DNA of 64,000 bases. It comes from Bacteroidota bacterium (GTDB taxonomy: Bacteria > Bacteroidota > Bacteroidia > Chitinophagales > Chitinophagaceae). The stretch's first letter is position 1. Every line of letters starts with the position of its first letter. The notes below the pieces were generated by a model, which saw nothing but the letters and a program-made list of their open reading frames with translations, had not been told where the DNA came from and made no database searches. A program made the translations under genes and the position numbers. This document shows, piece by piece, positions 25,474-34,735 of the stretch. Location of the stretch: positions 142,451 through 206,450 of the forward strand of contig JAEZGS010000020.1 in assembly GCA_023437225.1 (NCBI GenBank). Direction: 5' to 3'.

Positions 25474-26856
25474 ATGCTATCAGCTTACAGGTCATGTATA
25501 ATTTTGATGGCCTTCTTAACGATTGTTGCCTCCTGCAAATTTCCCGCATCACAAAACGAATCATCTGAAACTGTTTCAGCAACGACAGCAACGGTAGCCC
25601 ATCCCGACTGGTTACTGCAGTCGAACGTCTATGAAGTGAATATTCGCCAATATACTCCTGAAGGCACGTTCCGCGCGATGGCCGGGCACTTCGACAGGTT
25701 GCGTAACATGGGTGTTGAAATTCTGTGGTTGATGCCCGTTACTCCAATAAGCAAGATCGACCGTAAGGGAACCCTCGGCAGTTATTACGCAGTGGCTCAC
25801 TACACTCAGGTCAATCCTGAATTTGGAACCATGGAAGATTTTAAGTGGTTTGTCAACGAAGCGCACAGAAAGGGATTCAAAGTGATCATTGATTGGGTTG
25901 CCAACCACACCGGCGCAGACCATCCATGGGTTACAAAAAACAAGAACTTTTATAATCTTGATAGCGTTGGCAATCCAAAATATGTATACGACTGGACCGA
26001 TACACGAGAATTGAATTTCGACAATAAAGCCATGCGTGACAGCATGACCGAAAGCATGAAGTATTGGATTCGTGAAACAAACATCGATGGCTTCCGTTGC
26101 GATGTTGCCGGCGAAGTGCCCGATGATTACTGGGCCGAAGCAATACCTCAGTTGCGTGCCATGAAAGAAATATTCATGTTGGCAGAAGGTGACAAGCCCT
26201 CACTTCACTCCGTTGGTTTTAATGCAACCTATCCATGGGACATGTTCCAGGCGATGAAACGCGTTGCTGCCGGCGCAACGGATGCGCTGGTGATCGATAC
26301 GTTGCTGCAACGACTTGACACATTTCCTAAAGGAGCCGTTCGTATGTATTTTACCAGTAATCACGATGAGAACAGTTGGAATAAAAGCGACTATGAAACA
26401 TTTCCCGGTTCTTCACATGCACCGTTTGCAGTACTAACACAAACGCTTAGAGCAAGCGTGCCATTGATATACAGTGGGCAGGAAGAGCCTGTTCTTCGTG
26501 CTATATCTTTCTTCGAGAAAGACTCGATGGGATTTAAGAATTATGCTCGTGCAGAATTTTATAATCGTTTGCTTCAACTTAGAAAAAACAATAAAGCATT
26601 ATCCGCAGATGCGGCATTCACTAAGATTCAGACTGGCAACGACAAAAGCGTCTATAGTTTCGTGCGTTCATCGGGTAACGACAAAGTGTTCGTAATTGTG
26701 AACCTTTCTGCAAACGCCCAGACTGCTTCTATAAACTCGGAGATGCTTAATGGTACCGGACGAAATATATTTGACGGCCAGCAACACGATTTTAGCAACT
26801 CAAAAAACATAAGCCTGGAGCCGTGGGCATATAAAGTTTTTGAAATAGGCAAATAA
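25474..26856 (+). CDS. Lipoprotein alpha-amylase family glycosidase (GH13)
   Basis: 460 residues. The signal ends in lipobox V-A-S-C (C21), so it is a lipoprotein. The GH13 barrel shows region I W-V-A-N-H-T, region II G-F-R-C-D-V-A with nucleophile D210, region III M-L-A-E-G-D with acid/base E238 and region IV S-N-H-D-E-N with D298. A C-terminal beta domain follows. It is shorter than typical starch-utilisation amylases but complete. It should cleave alpha-glucans or transfer their units outside the cytoplasm. Four bases separate it from the gluconokinase-like gene, making one operon. Confidence 0.92.
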   Translation: MLSAYRSCIILMAFLTIVASCKFPASQNESSETVSATTATVAHPDWLLQSNVYEVNIRQYTPEGTFRAMAGHFDRLRNMGVEILWLMPVTPISKIDRKGTLGSYYAVAHYTQVNPEFGTMEDFKWFVNEAHRKGFKVIIDWVANHTGADHPWVTKNKNFYNLDSVGNPKYVYDWTDTRELNFDNKAMRDSMTESMKYWIRETNIDGFRCDVAGEVPDDYWAEAIPQLRAMKEIFMLAEGDKPSLHSVGFNATYPWDMFQAMKRVAAGATDALVIDTLLQRLDTFPKGAVRMYFTSNHDENSWNKSDYETFPGSSHAPFAVLTQTLRASVPLIYSGQEEPVLRAISFFEKDSMGFKNYARAEFYNRLLQLRKNNKALSADAAFTKIQTGNDKSVYSFVRSSGNDKVFVIVNLSANAQTASINSEMLNGTGRNIFDGQQHDFSNSKNISLEPWAYKVFEIGK

Positions 26857-26860
26857 ATCA

Positions 26861-28363
26861 ATGAAGTATACGATCGGAGTTGATATCGGAACGTCTGGTG
26901 CAAAAGCAGTTGCAATCGATGAATCTGGCATGCGGCTCTTTGTTTGCAGTGTTTCCTATTCGCCAATATCCTCAGCAGATCCCAACAGGCACGAGTTGGA
27001 TTGCAACGTATTGATCAACGCGTTTGCCGATGTTGTAAATCGAACGGTTGAAGCCTTGCCGCAGTCCCGTCCAGTTGCAATATGTCTAAGCACTGCAATG
27101 CATGGATTAATTTGCCTCGATCAAAACAATGAGCCCCTTTCAAATTTTATCACCTGGGCCGATCAACGAAGTATAGACGTTGCAGAGATGATGCAGTCGG
27201 GCGGAATGTCGGAGATAATTCACAGAAACTGTGGTGTGCCGATCCATCCCATGTTGCCGCTCTGTAAGATCGCATGGATCAGGGAGAACGATACATCGCT
27301 TTTTGAACACACCAGGAAATTCACAGGCATTAAAGAATATATTCTGTGGAAGTTCTTTGGGAAGATATGTGTTGATCCCTCTCTTGCCGGAGCTATGGGG
27401 CTATTCAACATTTATTCACAGAATTGGGATCCTGTTGCACTTCAACTAGCAGGAATCGAATCGGGATTGCTACCTGAATTAGTTGGAGGTAACACTTCAT
27501 TAAGTGGCCTTACTTTGTATGGGCAGTCACACCTGAGCGTGCCAACGGATATACAAATGATAATCGGATCGAGTGATGGTTGTCTTGCAAATGTTGGTTC
27601 AGGATGCTACGACAATACTACAATTGCGCTTACTATCGGCACGAGCGGCGCCGCCCGCCGAATCGTGCACAAGGAACAATATGAATATGACAAACGAACT
27701 TTCGCCTATTGTCTTGAAGATAGGTTGGTAATAGGAGGACCTGTTAACAATGGTGGTATCCTGTTGAAATGGTACTCTGAAAAGTTTTTGGATCGCAAGC
27801 TTTCAACTGCAGAAAATTATGAATGGTTCGTGGGTAGAGCGATGAGTTCAGTTCCGGGCTCTAACGGGCTGTTATTTCTACCATACATCTTCGGCGAGCG
27901 CGCACCCGTCTGGGATGCTAAGGCGAAAGGAGCATTTATTGGAATACACAATTCACATGGGAGCGACGACTTCATGCGTGCTATCCTCGAGGGAATTGCT
28001 TTCTCATTGAAAAAGATCTTATTGGGATTGTGCAACGAAAAAGAGGGGTCGACTAAAATCTTTGCCAGTGGCGGGTTTACACATTCCCCAGAGTGGGTTC
28101 AACTTCTTGCGGACGTAGTTGGGATGCCGATATATGTTCGCGACGAAGGTGACGCCTCGGCAATCGGTGCAGCGATAATGGGAATGAAAGCATTGGGGTG
28201 GATCGAACATTTTGAATCTAGTCACTCTTCGGATTACAAGCACGTTTATCAGCCCTCATTGGACAATAAGGTTTTGTACGACAAATTGTATCAACTTCAC
28301 GAGGGACTTTATGATAAGCTGGTATCAACATTTCACGCGTTGCATGAAATTACTTCAGTATAA
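26861..28363 (+). CDS. FGGY-family carbohydrate kinase, probable gluconokinase
   Basis: 500 residues, normal for FGGY kinases. The ATP-binding start is G-V-D-I-G-T-S-G-A-K-A-V (6-17); further signatures are A-M-H-G-L near 80 and the C-terminal phosphate loops with G-S-S-D-G-C-L and F-A-S-G-G-F-T-H-S-P-E-W. The neighbouring short-type 6-phosphogluconate dehydrogenase points to gluconate as substrate, as in GntK-GntZ pairs. Xylulose or another sugar acid remains possible by sequence alone. It is the middle gene of a three-gene operon. Confidence 0.85.
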   Translation: MKYTIGVDIGTSGAKAVAIDESGMRLFVCSVSYSPISSADPNRHELDCNVLINAFADVVNRTVEALPQSRPVAICLSTAMHGLICLDQNNEPLSNFITWADQRSIDVAEMMQSGGMSEIIHRNCGVPIHPMLPLCKIAWIRENDTSLFEHTRKFTGIKEYILWKFFGKICVDPSLAGAMGLFNIYSQNWDPVALQLAGIESGLLPELVGGNTSLSGLTLYGQSHLSVPTDIQMIIGSSDGCLANVGSGCYDNTTIALTIGTSGAARRIVHKEQYEYDKRTFAYCLEDRLVIGGPVNNGGILLKWYSEKFLDRKLSTAENYEWFVGRAMSSVPGSNGLLFLPYIFGERAPVWDAKAKGAFIGIHNSHGSDDFMRAILEGIAFSLKKILLGLCNEKEGSTKIFASGGFTHSPEWVQLLADVVGMPIYVRDEGDASAIGAAIMGMKALGWIEHFESSHSSDYKHVYQPSLDNKVLYDKLYQLHEGLYDKLVSTFHALHEITSV

Positions 28364-28377
28364 AAAATGTCAATCAT

Positions 28378-29295
28378 ATGGACAACAACTTGAAAGTGAT
28401 CCTCATTGGTCTTGGAAAAATGGGTTATAACCTGGCATTGAATATTAAACGTAACGGATTTTCTTTAAGGGCATATGATATTGCTGCAGAGACTGTAAAT
28501 AAGATCGCTACTGAAGGTATTGATGCATATACTGACCTTTCTCGAGTGTTTGCAAATAGTGAGGGTCGGAAAGTGGTGTGGCTGATGGTCCCTTCTGGAA
28601 ACATTGTCGATGAAACGATTGAGAAACTGCTTCCATTTCTTCAGCAGGGAGATGTGATCATAGATGGGGGCAATTCCAATTATAAAGATTCTGTTCGCAG
28701 GTTTAGCTTTCTTCATTCAAAAGAAATTGACTTTCTTGATTGTGGCACCAGCGGTGGAACCTCCGGGGCTTTAAATGGCTTATGTGCAATGATTGGTGGC
28801 AGACCGGAAGTTTTTGGTTATTGCGAGCCTTTATTTAAAGCAATTTCTGTTTCGGAGGGATATCTATACTGTGGTGAGCCCGGCAGTGGTCACTTCACGA
28901 AGATGGTTCATAATGGAATTGAATACGGTATGATGCAAGCCATTGCCGAAGGTTTTGAGTTGATGGAAATAAGCGAATATGATCTCGATCTCGGCGCGGT
29001 TGCAAAGATGTTCAATCATGGATCTGTGATTCGCGGATGGCTGATGGAACTTACAGAGAATGCCCTGCAGAAAGACCCTGGACTCAAATCTATTAAGGGA
29101 GTTATGCATTCATCTGGAGAAGGAAAATGGATGCTTGAAACTGCGCTCGAAAAGCAGCTTTCGACACCTGTGATCGCACTGTCTTTAATGATGCGTTACC
29201 GTTCTCAGCAGACAGATACTTTTTCAGGTAAAGTGGTGGCCGCATTAAGAAATGAATTTGGCGGACATTCAGTGGTTACCAGCGAAAAACTCTAA
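28378..29295 (+). CDS. 6-phosphogluconate dehydrogenase, short decarboxylating type
   Basis: 305 residues, matching the short NAD-preferring 6PGDH class rather than the roughly 470-residue form. The nucleotide fold begins V-I-L-I-G-L-G-K-M-G (7-16); the substrate site includes D-C-G-T-S-G-G-T-S-G near 121-130; K175 in G-H-F-T-K-M-V-H-N-G-I-E-Y-G is the catalytic lysine. It oxidises and decarboxylates 6-phosphogluconate to ribulose-5-phosphate. It starts 14 bases after the kinase stop, so kinase and dehydrogenase together form a gluconate-to-pentose-phosphate route. Confidence 0.9.
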   Translation: MDNNLKVILIGLGKMGYNLALNIKRNGFSLRAYDIAAETVNKIATEGIDAYTDLSRVFANSEGRKVVWLMVPSGNIVDETIEKLLPFLQQGDVIIDGGNSNYKDSVRRFSFLHSKEIDFLDCGTSGGTSGALNGLCAMIGGRPEVFGYCEPLFKAISVSEGYLYCGEPGSGHFTKMVHNGIEYGMMQAIAEGFELMEISEYDLDLGAVAKMFNHGSVIRGWLMELTENALQKDPGLKSIKGVMHSSGEGKWMLETALEKQLSTPVIALSLMMRYRSQQTDTFSGKVVAALRNEFGGHSVVTSEKL

Positions 29296-29434
29296 AGGTT
29301 TAATGGAGTTATGTCGATTAACAAAACTTTCTAACTCATTGATTCCTTTAACGTTATATTGTAAATATGGAACGGCTTCCGGCATAATTTTCTAATGATG
29401 ATGGCAGGCAGTTTAAAAAAACCTGCAACATTAT

Positions 29435-30100
29435 ATGAAAAGCATTTATACCCTTGCCGCGATCCTTTTGATTGCAGTTGCTAACGTGAACGCTCAGACT
29501 TCATTTGGCGTTCGTGCAGGCGTTAACCATTCGTCTTTGAAAGGTGACGCAGTAAAAAGTTTTGAAGGTTTAGTTTCAATGACGGATGGTTATCTTACAA
29601 GTTCCGCAAGAACCGGATTTCATGCCGGTGCATTTGCTGAGGTGCCTCTTGGCGGAAGCATCAGCCTTCAACCCGGGATCTATTATTCGCAAAAAGGATA
29701 TCAGCTGAAAGGAACCATTGCGGCAGACAAGATGGACTTCCTTAATGCTACCGCAACTGCAAAACTCCAATCTCAGTATATTGATGTGCCTGTATATCTG
29801 AAGGCCAATCTTGGAGGCGGTTTCCATATCTATGCCGGACCGCAGGTTTCTTACCTTGTGAAAAACAATGTGGAAGTAGAAGCGGGTGCACTGGGCTTCA
29901 ATGTATTCAACCGCAACTTCGATGTAACAGACCAGTTCAAATCCCTTGACGTATCCGTTTCTGGTGGAGTAGGATATGATTTCGCTAATGGGCTTACATT
30001 AAATGCAGGCTATGATCATGGCTTATCAAGGTTAGATAAGAACGATAACTTCAAATCGTTTAACCGCAACATCAAGGTTGGAGTCGCATACAGATTCTAA
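29435..30100 (+). CDS. Outer-membrane beta-barrel protein (porin-like, PorT family type)
   Basis: 221 residues. Signal peptide MKSIYTLAAILLIAVANVNA is cleaved before Q-T-S-F-G-V-R-A-G-V-N, the usual first strand of Bacteroidota outer-membrane beta-barrel domains. Alternating hydrophobic strands run throughout and the protein ends in V-A-Y-R-F with a C-terminal phenylalanine. Function is unknown. Its stop is 7 bases from the convergent mutS stop. The 139-base upstream region is A/T-rich with no confident promoter. Confidence 0.88.
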   Translation: MKSIYTLAAILLIAVANVNAQTSFGVRAGVNHSSLKGDAVKSFEGLVSMTDGYLTSSARTGFHAGAFAEVPLGGSISLQPGIYYSQKGYQLKGTIAADKMDFLNATATAKLQSQYIDVPVYLKANLGGGFHIYAGPQVSYLVKNNVEVEAGALGFNVFNRNFDVTDQFKSLDVSVSGGVGYDFANGLTLNAGYDHGLSRLDKNDNFKSFNRNIKVGVAYRF

Positions 30101-30107
30101 CTTCAGT

Positions 30108-32699
30108 TCACTTGATAAGGTTCTTTACCTCGTTAAGTTTTAGAAGAGCTTCAACCGGTGTAAGCCGGTTGATGTCTATTGAATTCAATATCCTGCGGAT
30201 TTCATCAAAGGTTTCGGAATGTGCATCGAAGATAGACAGCTGCATCTTCGGTGCACTTAATTTTTTTACATGGTCCCCCAAATGTTCGTCCACCTGCTTT
30301 TCTTCTAATTGTTTTAAAATTTCATTTGCACGGTTGAGCAATGCTGGTGGCATACCAGCCATACGGGCAACATGAATTCCAAAACTGTGCGTACTACCGC
30401 CTGGTGCAAGTTTGCGTAGAAAGATCACTTTGTTTCCTACTTCTTTATTTGTCACATGAAAGTTCCGAACACGGGAAAGTTTATTTTCCAGTTCATTTAA
30501 CTCATGGTAATGTGTTGCGAACAAAGTCTTGGGAGCCTGTGGCGCATTATGAAGATATTCTGCAATGCTCCATGCTATTGAGATGCCATCGTACGTTGAG
30601 GTACCGCGGCCAATTTCATCAAGTAGTATTAAACTTCTGCTGGTGATGTTGTTGATGATGCTTGCCGTTTCATTCATCTCTACCATGAAAGTGGATTCTC
30701 CACCACTCAGGTTATCACTCGCTCCAACTCTTGTAAAAATTCTATCCGTCAATGGCACTCTTGCAGATGTGGCTGGCACAAACGAACCCATATGTGCCAT
30801 CAGCGTAATTAGTGCTGTCTGTCGAAGCAGTGCACTTTTACCACTCATGTTTGGGCCGGTTAAAATAATAATCTGTTGAGTGTCCGGATCCAGAGTGATA
30901 TCGTTCGACACATAGGCTTCACTCACATCAAGGTTTCTTTCAATTACCGGGTGCCTTCCTTCTGTGATTAAAAGTTCGTTGCCTTTGTGAAGCTCTGGCT
31001 TCTTGTAATTGTAATGCACCGCATTGTTCGCAAAGCACAATAAACAATCAATTATTGCAAGTATGTTCCCGTTCACCTGCATCGGAGCGATGTAATCCTG
31101 TAATTCTGCAAGTAAGCGATCATAGAGATCGGTTTCAAGTGATAAGATCTTTTCTTCAGCACCGACTATTTTTTCTTCGTATTCCTTCAACTCCGGGGTG
31201 ATATACCGTTCTGCGTTTGCAAGCGTTTGCTTGCGCATCCAGCTATCCGGCACTTTCATTTTTTGTGAGTTGGTTACTTCAAGGTAATATCCAAAGACGT
31301 TATTGAAGCCGATCTTCAACGTGTTGATTCCCGTTGATTCCATTTCTCGCTGCTGCAGTGTCACGAGATACTCTTTACCCCCCGAGGATATGGCCCGAAG
31401 TTGATCGAGTTCAGCACTAATCGCCTCCCGGATCACTCCTCCTTTTTGAATTACTGCAGGTGGATTGTCCACGATCTCGGCTATTATCTTCTGATAAATG
31501 TAATGACAACTATTAAGCGTATCAGCGAGTCGCAACAGGTGATCATTGGAGGCATCAACGCACAACTTTTTTATTTCCTCGATATGATGCAGTCCTCGTG
31601 CGAGTTGCAGCACTTCGCGAGGATTGATCTTCTTGACCGGAATCTTACTGACAAGCCGTTCTATGTCGCCGCATTGCTTAATGTGATGCACAAGTTTGTT
31701 ACGCAGGTCGACATCCCTGATAAAATATTCAACAAGGTCGAGCCTCTCCTGGATGCGGGTCGGATCTTTCAGCGGCAATATGATCCATCTTTTCAACAAT
31801 CGACCGCCCATCGGCGATATCGTGTTGTCCAAAACCTTTAGCAGATGCTGCTGTTGTGGGGATCCCAACAGCTCAAGGTTTCTTATCGTAAATTTGTCCA
31901 TCCATAAGTGCTCTTCCTGATCAATACGTTGAATACGCGTAATGTGTTGGAGATTTGGATGCTCAGTTTCTTTTAAGTAATGTAGTATTCCACCCGCGGC
32001 AATCACACCTTCATGCAATTCATCAACACCAAATCCCTTGAGGGAGTGGGTTTGAAATTGCCGCAATAAACTCTCGATAGCATATGTGTGATCGAATATC
32101 CAGCTTTCAAGCGAGTATGTGTAAAAGCGATTTCCAAAGATCTCTTTGAACCGCTTCTGGAAATTTCGTTGAAAGATAACCTCGGCCGGTTTCAAAGTCT
32201 GTAACAACTTATCAATGTACTCCGTGTTTCCTTCAGCAACAAAGAACTCTCCTGTGGTAATGTCAAGAAGTGCAAGTCCCATCTGTTCGTCAGAAAGATG
32301 AACGCAGGCAAGGAAATTATTTGTTCCGTGTTCGAGCAGCTTTTCGTTTGTTGCAATGCCAGGTGTTACCAGTTCGGTTACCCCTCGCTTGACAATACCT
32401 TTCGCTTGTTTTGGATCTTCCAGTTGATCACATATCGCCACACGATATCCTGCCTTAACGAGTTTGTGCAGGTAAGTATCGAGTGCATGATGTGGAAATC
32501 CTGCCAGTTCGCTCGATGACGCAGACCCGTTATTTCTCTTTGTAAGGGTGATGCCGAGCACCTGTGAGGCAACTATGGCATCTTCGCCGAACGTTTCGTA
32601 AAAGTCACCTACACGAAACAACAGTATGGCATCGGGATATTTTTGCTTGATAGCCCGGTGCTGCTGCATAAGCGGTGTATCTGTAGTGCTCTTTGACAT
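30108..32699 (-). CDS. mutS: DNA mismatch repair protein MutS
   Basis: 863 residues. The mismatch-binding F-x-E motif is in R-V-G-D-F-Y-E-T-F (F33, E35). The C-terminal ATPase carries Walker A G-P-N-M-S-G-K-S and Walker B L-I-L-L-D-E-I-G-R-G-T-S, then F-A-T-H-Y-H-E-L. Length fits MutS1, so it recognises mismatches and recruits MutL. The ATG at 32699 is preferred to an upstream TTG because a TAnnTTTG -7 box overlaps that TTG. It is divergent from the SpoU methyltransferase gene. Confidence 0.96.
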   Translation of the reverse strand: MSKSTTDTPLMQQHRAIKQKYPDAILLFRVGDFYETFGEDAIVASQVLGITLTKRNNGSASSSELAGFPHHALDTYLHKLVKAGYRVAICDQLEDPKQAKGIVKRGVTELVTPGIATNEKLLEHGTNNFLACVHLSDEQMGLALLDITTGEFFVAEGNTEYIDKLLQTLKPAEVIFQRNFQKRFKEIFGNRFYTYSLESWIFDHTYAIESLLRQFQTHSLKGFGVDELHEGVIAAGGILHYLKETEHPNLQHITRIQRIDQEEHLWMDKFTIRNLELLGSPQQQHLLKVLDNTISPMGGRLLKRWIILPLKDPTRIQERLDLVEYFIRDVDLRNKLVHHIKQCGDIERLVSKIPVKKINPREVLQLARGLHHIEEIKKLCVDASNDHLLRLADTLNSCHYIYQKIIAEIVDNPPAVIQKGGVIREAISAELDQLRAISSGGKEYLVTLQQREMESTGINTLKIGFNNVFGYYLEVTNSQKMKVPDSWMRKQTLANAERYITPELKEYEEKIVGAEEKILSLETDLYDRLLAELQDYIAPMQVNGNILAIIDCLLCFANNAVHYNYKKPELHKGNELLITEGRHPVIERNLDVSEAYVSNDITLDPDTQQIIILTGPNMSGKSALLRQTALITLMAHMGSFVPATSARVPLTDRIFTRVGASDNLSGGESTFMVEMNETASIINNITSRSLILLDEIGRGTSTYDGISIAWSIAEYLHNAPQAPKTLFATHYHELNELENKLSRVRNFHVTNKEVGNKVIFLRKLAPGGSTHSFGIHVARMAGMPPALLNRANEILKQLEEKQVDEHLGDHVKKLSAPKMQLSIFDAHSETFDEIRRILNSIDINRLTPVEALLKLNEVKNLIK

Positions 32700-32750
32700 G
32701 GGTAACTGGGGTTCTTTATGCTGCTGATCTGATTTGCCTTTCAAGGTCTG

Positions 32751-32758
32751 CAAAAATA
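32751..32758 (-). promoter_or_regulatory. -7 box (TATTTTTG) for mutS
   Basis: A minus-strand exact TAnnTTTG match 51 bases upstream of the chosen mutS ATG. It overlaps the alternative TTG codon at 32753, which argues against the longer reading frame. Confidence 0.45.
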
Positions 32759-32817
32759 GGGGTACAGGATTGTATTTACCGGCGCGTTTTTCCCCACCCG
32801 GGGGCGGTGCTTTTCCC

Positions 32818-32825
32818 TAATTTTG
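32818..32825 (+). promoter_or_regulatory. -7 box (TAATTTTG) for SpoU methyltransferase
   Basis: An exact TAnnTTTG match ending 4 bases before the ATG at 32830. A start site about 5-7 bases downstream would coincide with the start codon, giving a leaderless mRNA. Confidence 0.5.
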
Positions 32826-32829
32826 CCGC

Positions 32830-33378
32830 ATGCGAAAACTGAGCATGGCGGAGCTTCAACGAAAATCCGTCGAGGATTTCAAGGAAGCGGAAAAAGTACC
32901 CGTTGTCATTGTACTCGATAACATCCGCAGCATGCATAATGTCGGTAGCATATTCCGTACGGCAGATGGCTTTTTGATGAAGGGAATTTATCTCTGTGGA
33001 TTTACTCCCTGTCCCCCGCACCGCGACATAAACAAAACTGCTTTGGGAGCAACTGAAACGGTTGACTGGAGCTACTTTTCAACAACAATGGAAGCGGCGC
33101 TTCGTTTGAAAGAGCAGGGCTTCACCCTTGTTGCTGTTGAACAGGTGGAAGAAAGCCTATCGCCGGAGCAATTAGAATTTCCTGAAAACGGGCAGCTCGC
33201 GCTGATTTTCGGCAATGAGGTCGATGGTGTGAGTGAAGAAGTGCTGTCTCTTTGTGAGGCTGCCATTGAGATCCCTCAAATGGGTATGAAACACTCGCTG
33301 AATGTTTCGGTGGCTGCAGGCATTGTACTTTGGGAAATGTCCAAAAGCTATCTCATACAACGCAAAAAAAACGACTGA
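32830..33378 (+). CDS. TrmH/SpoU-family RNA 2'-O-methyltransferase
   Basis: 182 residues of the SPOUT superfamily. Motif 1 is N-I-R-S-M-H-N-V-G-S-I-F-R-T-A-D near 31-46; motif 2 is L-I-F-G-N-E-V-D-G-V near 124-133; motif 3 is I-P-Q-M-G-M-K-H-S-L-N-V-S-V-A near 148-162. Together they form the knotted SAM site. It is likely to methylate tRNA or rRNA ribose; the exact position is unknown. The stop overlaps the prenyltransferase start as TGATG, so the genes are translationally coupled. Confidence 0.9.
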   Translation: MRKLSMAELQRKSVEDFKEAEKVPVVIVLDNIRSMHNVGSIFRTADGFLMKGIYLCGFTPCPPHRDINKTALGATETVDWSYFSTTMEAALRLKEQGFTLVAVEQVEESLSPEQLEFPENGQLALIFGNEVDGVSEEVLSLCEAAIEIPQMGMKHSLNVSVAAGIVLWEMSKSYLIQRKKND

Positions 33379-34244
33379 TGCTAAAAAATTATCTCAGCCT
33401 CGTGAAATTTTCCCATACCATCTTTGCAATGCCATTTGCGATGATCGGTTTTTTCCTGGGTGTACATGAGGTGAAAGCCACTGGCGGGGTGCTCCCTAAT
33501 TGGTGGTTTATTTTCCTGCTGGTTATATCGTGCATGATTTTCGCCCGAAGCGCAGCCATGGCATTCAATCGCTGGCTGGACGCAAGTTTCGACGCACTCA
33601 ATCCCCGCACCGCTATCCGCGAGATCCCTGCAGGTATCATTTCTTCTAACAGTGCTCTCAGATTTGTGATCTTCAATTGCATTGCATTTGTCGTCTGTAC
33701 CTGGTTCATCAATAAGCTGTGTTTTTTCCTTTCGCCCGTTGCCTTGTTTGTAATATTGTTTTATTCATACACAAAACGATTTACTCCTTTATGCCACCTG
33801 GTGTTGGGTGTTGGTCTTTCTCTTGCACCGATAGGTGCTTACCTGGCCGTGACTGGCAGCTTCAACCTCTTACCCATACTTTTTTCTCTTGCAGTCATCT
33901 TCTGGGTAAGCGGGTTCGACATCATATATTCATTGCAGGATGAAGAATTTGACCGTGCACAAAAACTTTTTTCCATGCCTTCCTGGCTGGGAAAGGCACG
34001 TGCTTTGAAAGTTTCACAGGTATTGCACCTGGTCAGTGCCTTATGTGTAGTGAGCGCCGGACTCATTGGCCATTTCGGAATACTTTACTGGGTTGGTGTC
34101 ATCATCTTTTGCGGTATGCTCATCTATCAACACCGACTGGTAAAGCCAACCGACCTGAGCAAAGTGAACCTTGCATTTATGACCACAAACGGGTTTGCAA
34201 GCGTCGCTTTTGCTGTATTCGTTTTGTTTGACATCTGGATCTGA
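33378..34244 (+). CDS. UbiA-family prenyltransferase (MqnP-like)
   Basis: 288 residues with about eight to nine membrane helices. The first aspartate-rich motif is F-N-R-W-L-D-A-S-F-D-A (about 57-67), followed by N-P-R-T-A-I-R-E-I-P-A-G; the second is D-I-I-Y-S-L-Q-D-E-E-F-D. The N-P-R-T-A-x-R-E-I-P element is typical of the MqnP/4-hydroxybenzoate polyprenyltransferase group, suggesting a quinone prenylation step, possibly in the futalosine menaquinone route. No other mqn gene lies in the window. The ATG at 33378 overlaps the upstream stop; a longer TTG-started frame is rejected. Confidence 0.87.
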   Translation: MLKNYLSLVKFSHTIFAMPFAMIGFFLGVHEVKATGGVLPNWWFIFLLVISCMIFARSAAMAFNRWLDASFDALNPRTAIREIPAGIISSNSALRFVIFNCIAFVVCTWFINKLCFFLSPVALFVILFYSYTKRFTPLCHLVLGVGLSLAPIGAYLAVTGSFNLLPILFSLAVIFWVSGFDIIYSLQDEEFDRAQKLFSMPSWLGKARALKVSQVLHLVSALCVVSAGLIGHFGILYWVGVIIFCGMLIYQHRLVKPTDLSKVNLAFMTTNGFASVAFAVFVLFDIWI

Positions 34245-34248
34245 TCAT

Positions 34249-34659
34249 ATGGCAAGAATACTTTCTATCGACTACGGTTTGAAGCGCACCGGCATTGCCG
34301 TCACGGATCCGTTGCAAATTATTGCCCAGGGACTTACCACGATTGAATCACAGCAATTGATAAACTTCCTGAAAGATTACATAAGCCGCGAACCAGTCGA
34401 GCTGTTTATTATTGGGGAACCCAGAAATTGGGACGATTCGGCAACCCACGCAACGCCCCTTGTAGAAGAGGCGATACGAAGACTAAAGAAAAATTTCCCA
34501 CAGATCCCCATACAAACGGTTGATGAACGATTCACGTCAAAGATGGCCTCACGCGCTATGATAGACATGGGTCTGAAAAAAAAACAAAGACGCGATAAAG
34601 CACTGGTCGATGAGATCGCGGCGACAATTATGTTGCAGGAATATCTTGCATCTCGTTGA
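34249..34659 (+). CDS. ruvX: Putative Holliday junction resolvase / pre-16S rRNA nuclease YqgF
   Basis: 136 residues, the usual YqgF/RuvX length. An RNase H-like fold starts I-L-S-I-D-Y-G-L-K-R-T-G-I-A-V with the catalytic D7; G-E-P-R-N and V-D-E-R-F-T-S are also conserved, and the terminal A-L-V-D-E-I-A-A-T-I-M-L-Q contains the last acidic residues. Known homologues process 16S rRNA precursor ends. The start at 34249 is 4 bases after the prenyltransferase stop; the longer frame lies inside that gene and is rejected. Confidence 0.93.
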   Translation: MARILSIDYGLKRTGIAVTDPLQIIAQGLTTIESQQLINFLKDYISREPVELFIIGEPRNWDDSATHATPLVEEAIRRLKKNFPQIPIQTVDERFTSKMASRAMIDMGLKKKQRRDKALVDEIAATIMLQEYLASR

Positions 34660-34708
34660 TACTTCGAGAATTCACATTTCACCAAGACTCAATTCAGCTT
34701 GCGTATCG

Positions 34709-34716
34709 TATTTTTG
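34709..34716 (+). promoter_or_regulatory. -7 box (TATTTTTG) for def
   Basis: An exact TAnnTTTG match 19 bases upstream of the def ATG, in the 76-base spacer after ruvX. No clear -33 element. Confidence 0.45.
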
Positions 34717-34735
34717 CGGCTCTTAATCAGCAGGT

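Noticed and set aside
34195..34248. Extended start for ruvX inside the prenyltransferase gene
   Set aside because: RNase H-like domain starts at the ATG at 34249; the earlier codons are out-of-frame coding sequence of the neighbour.
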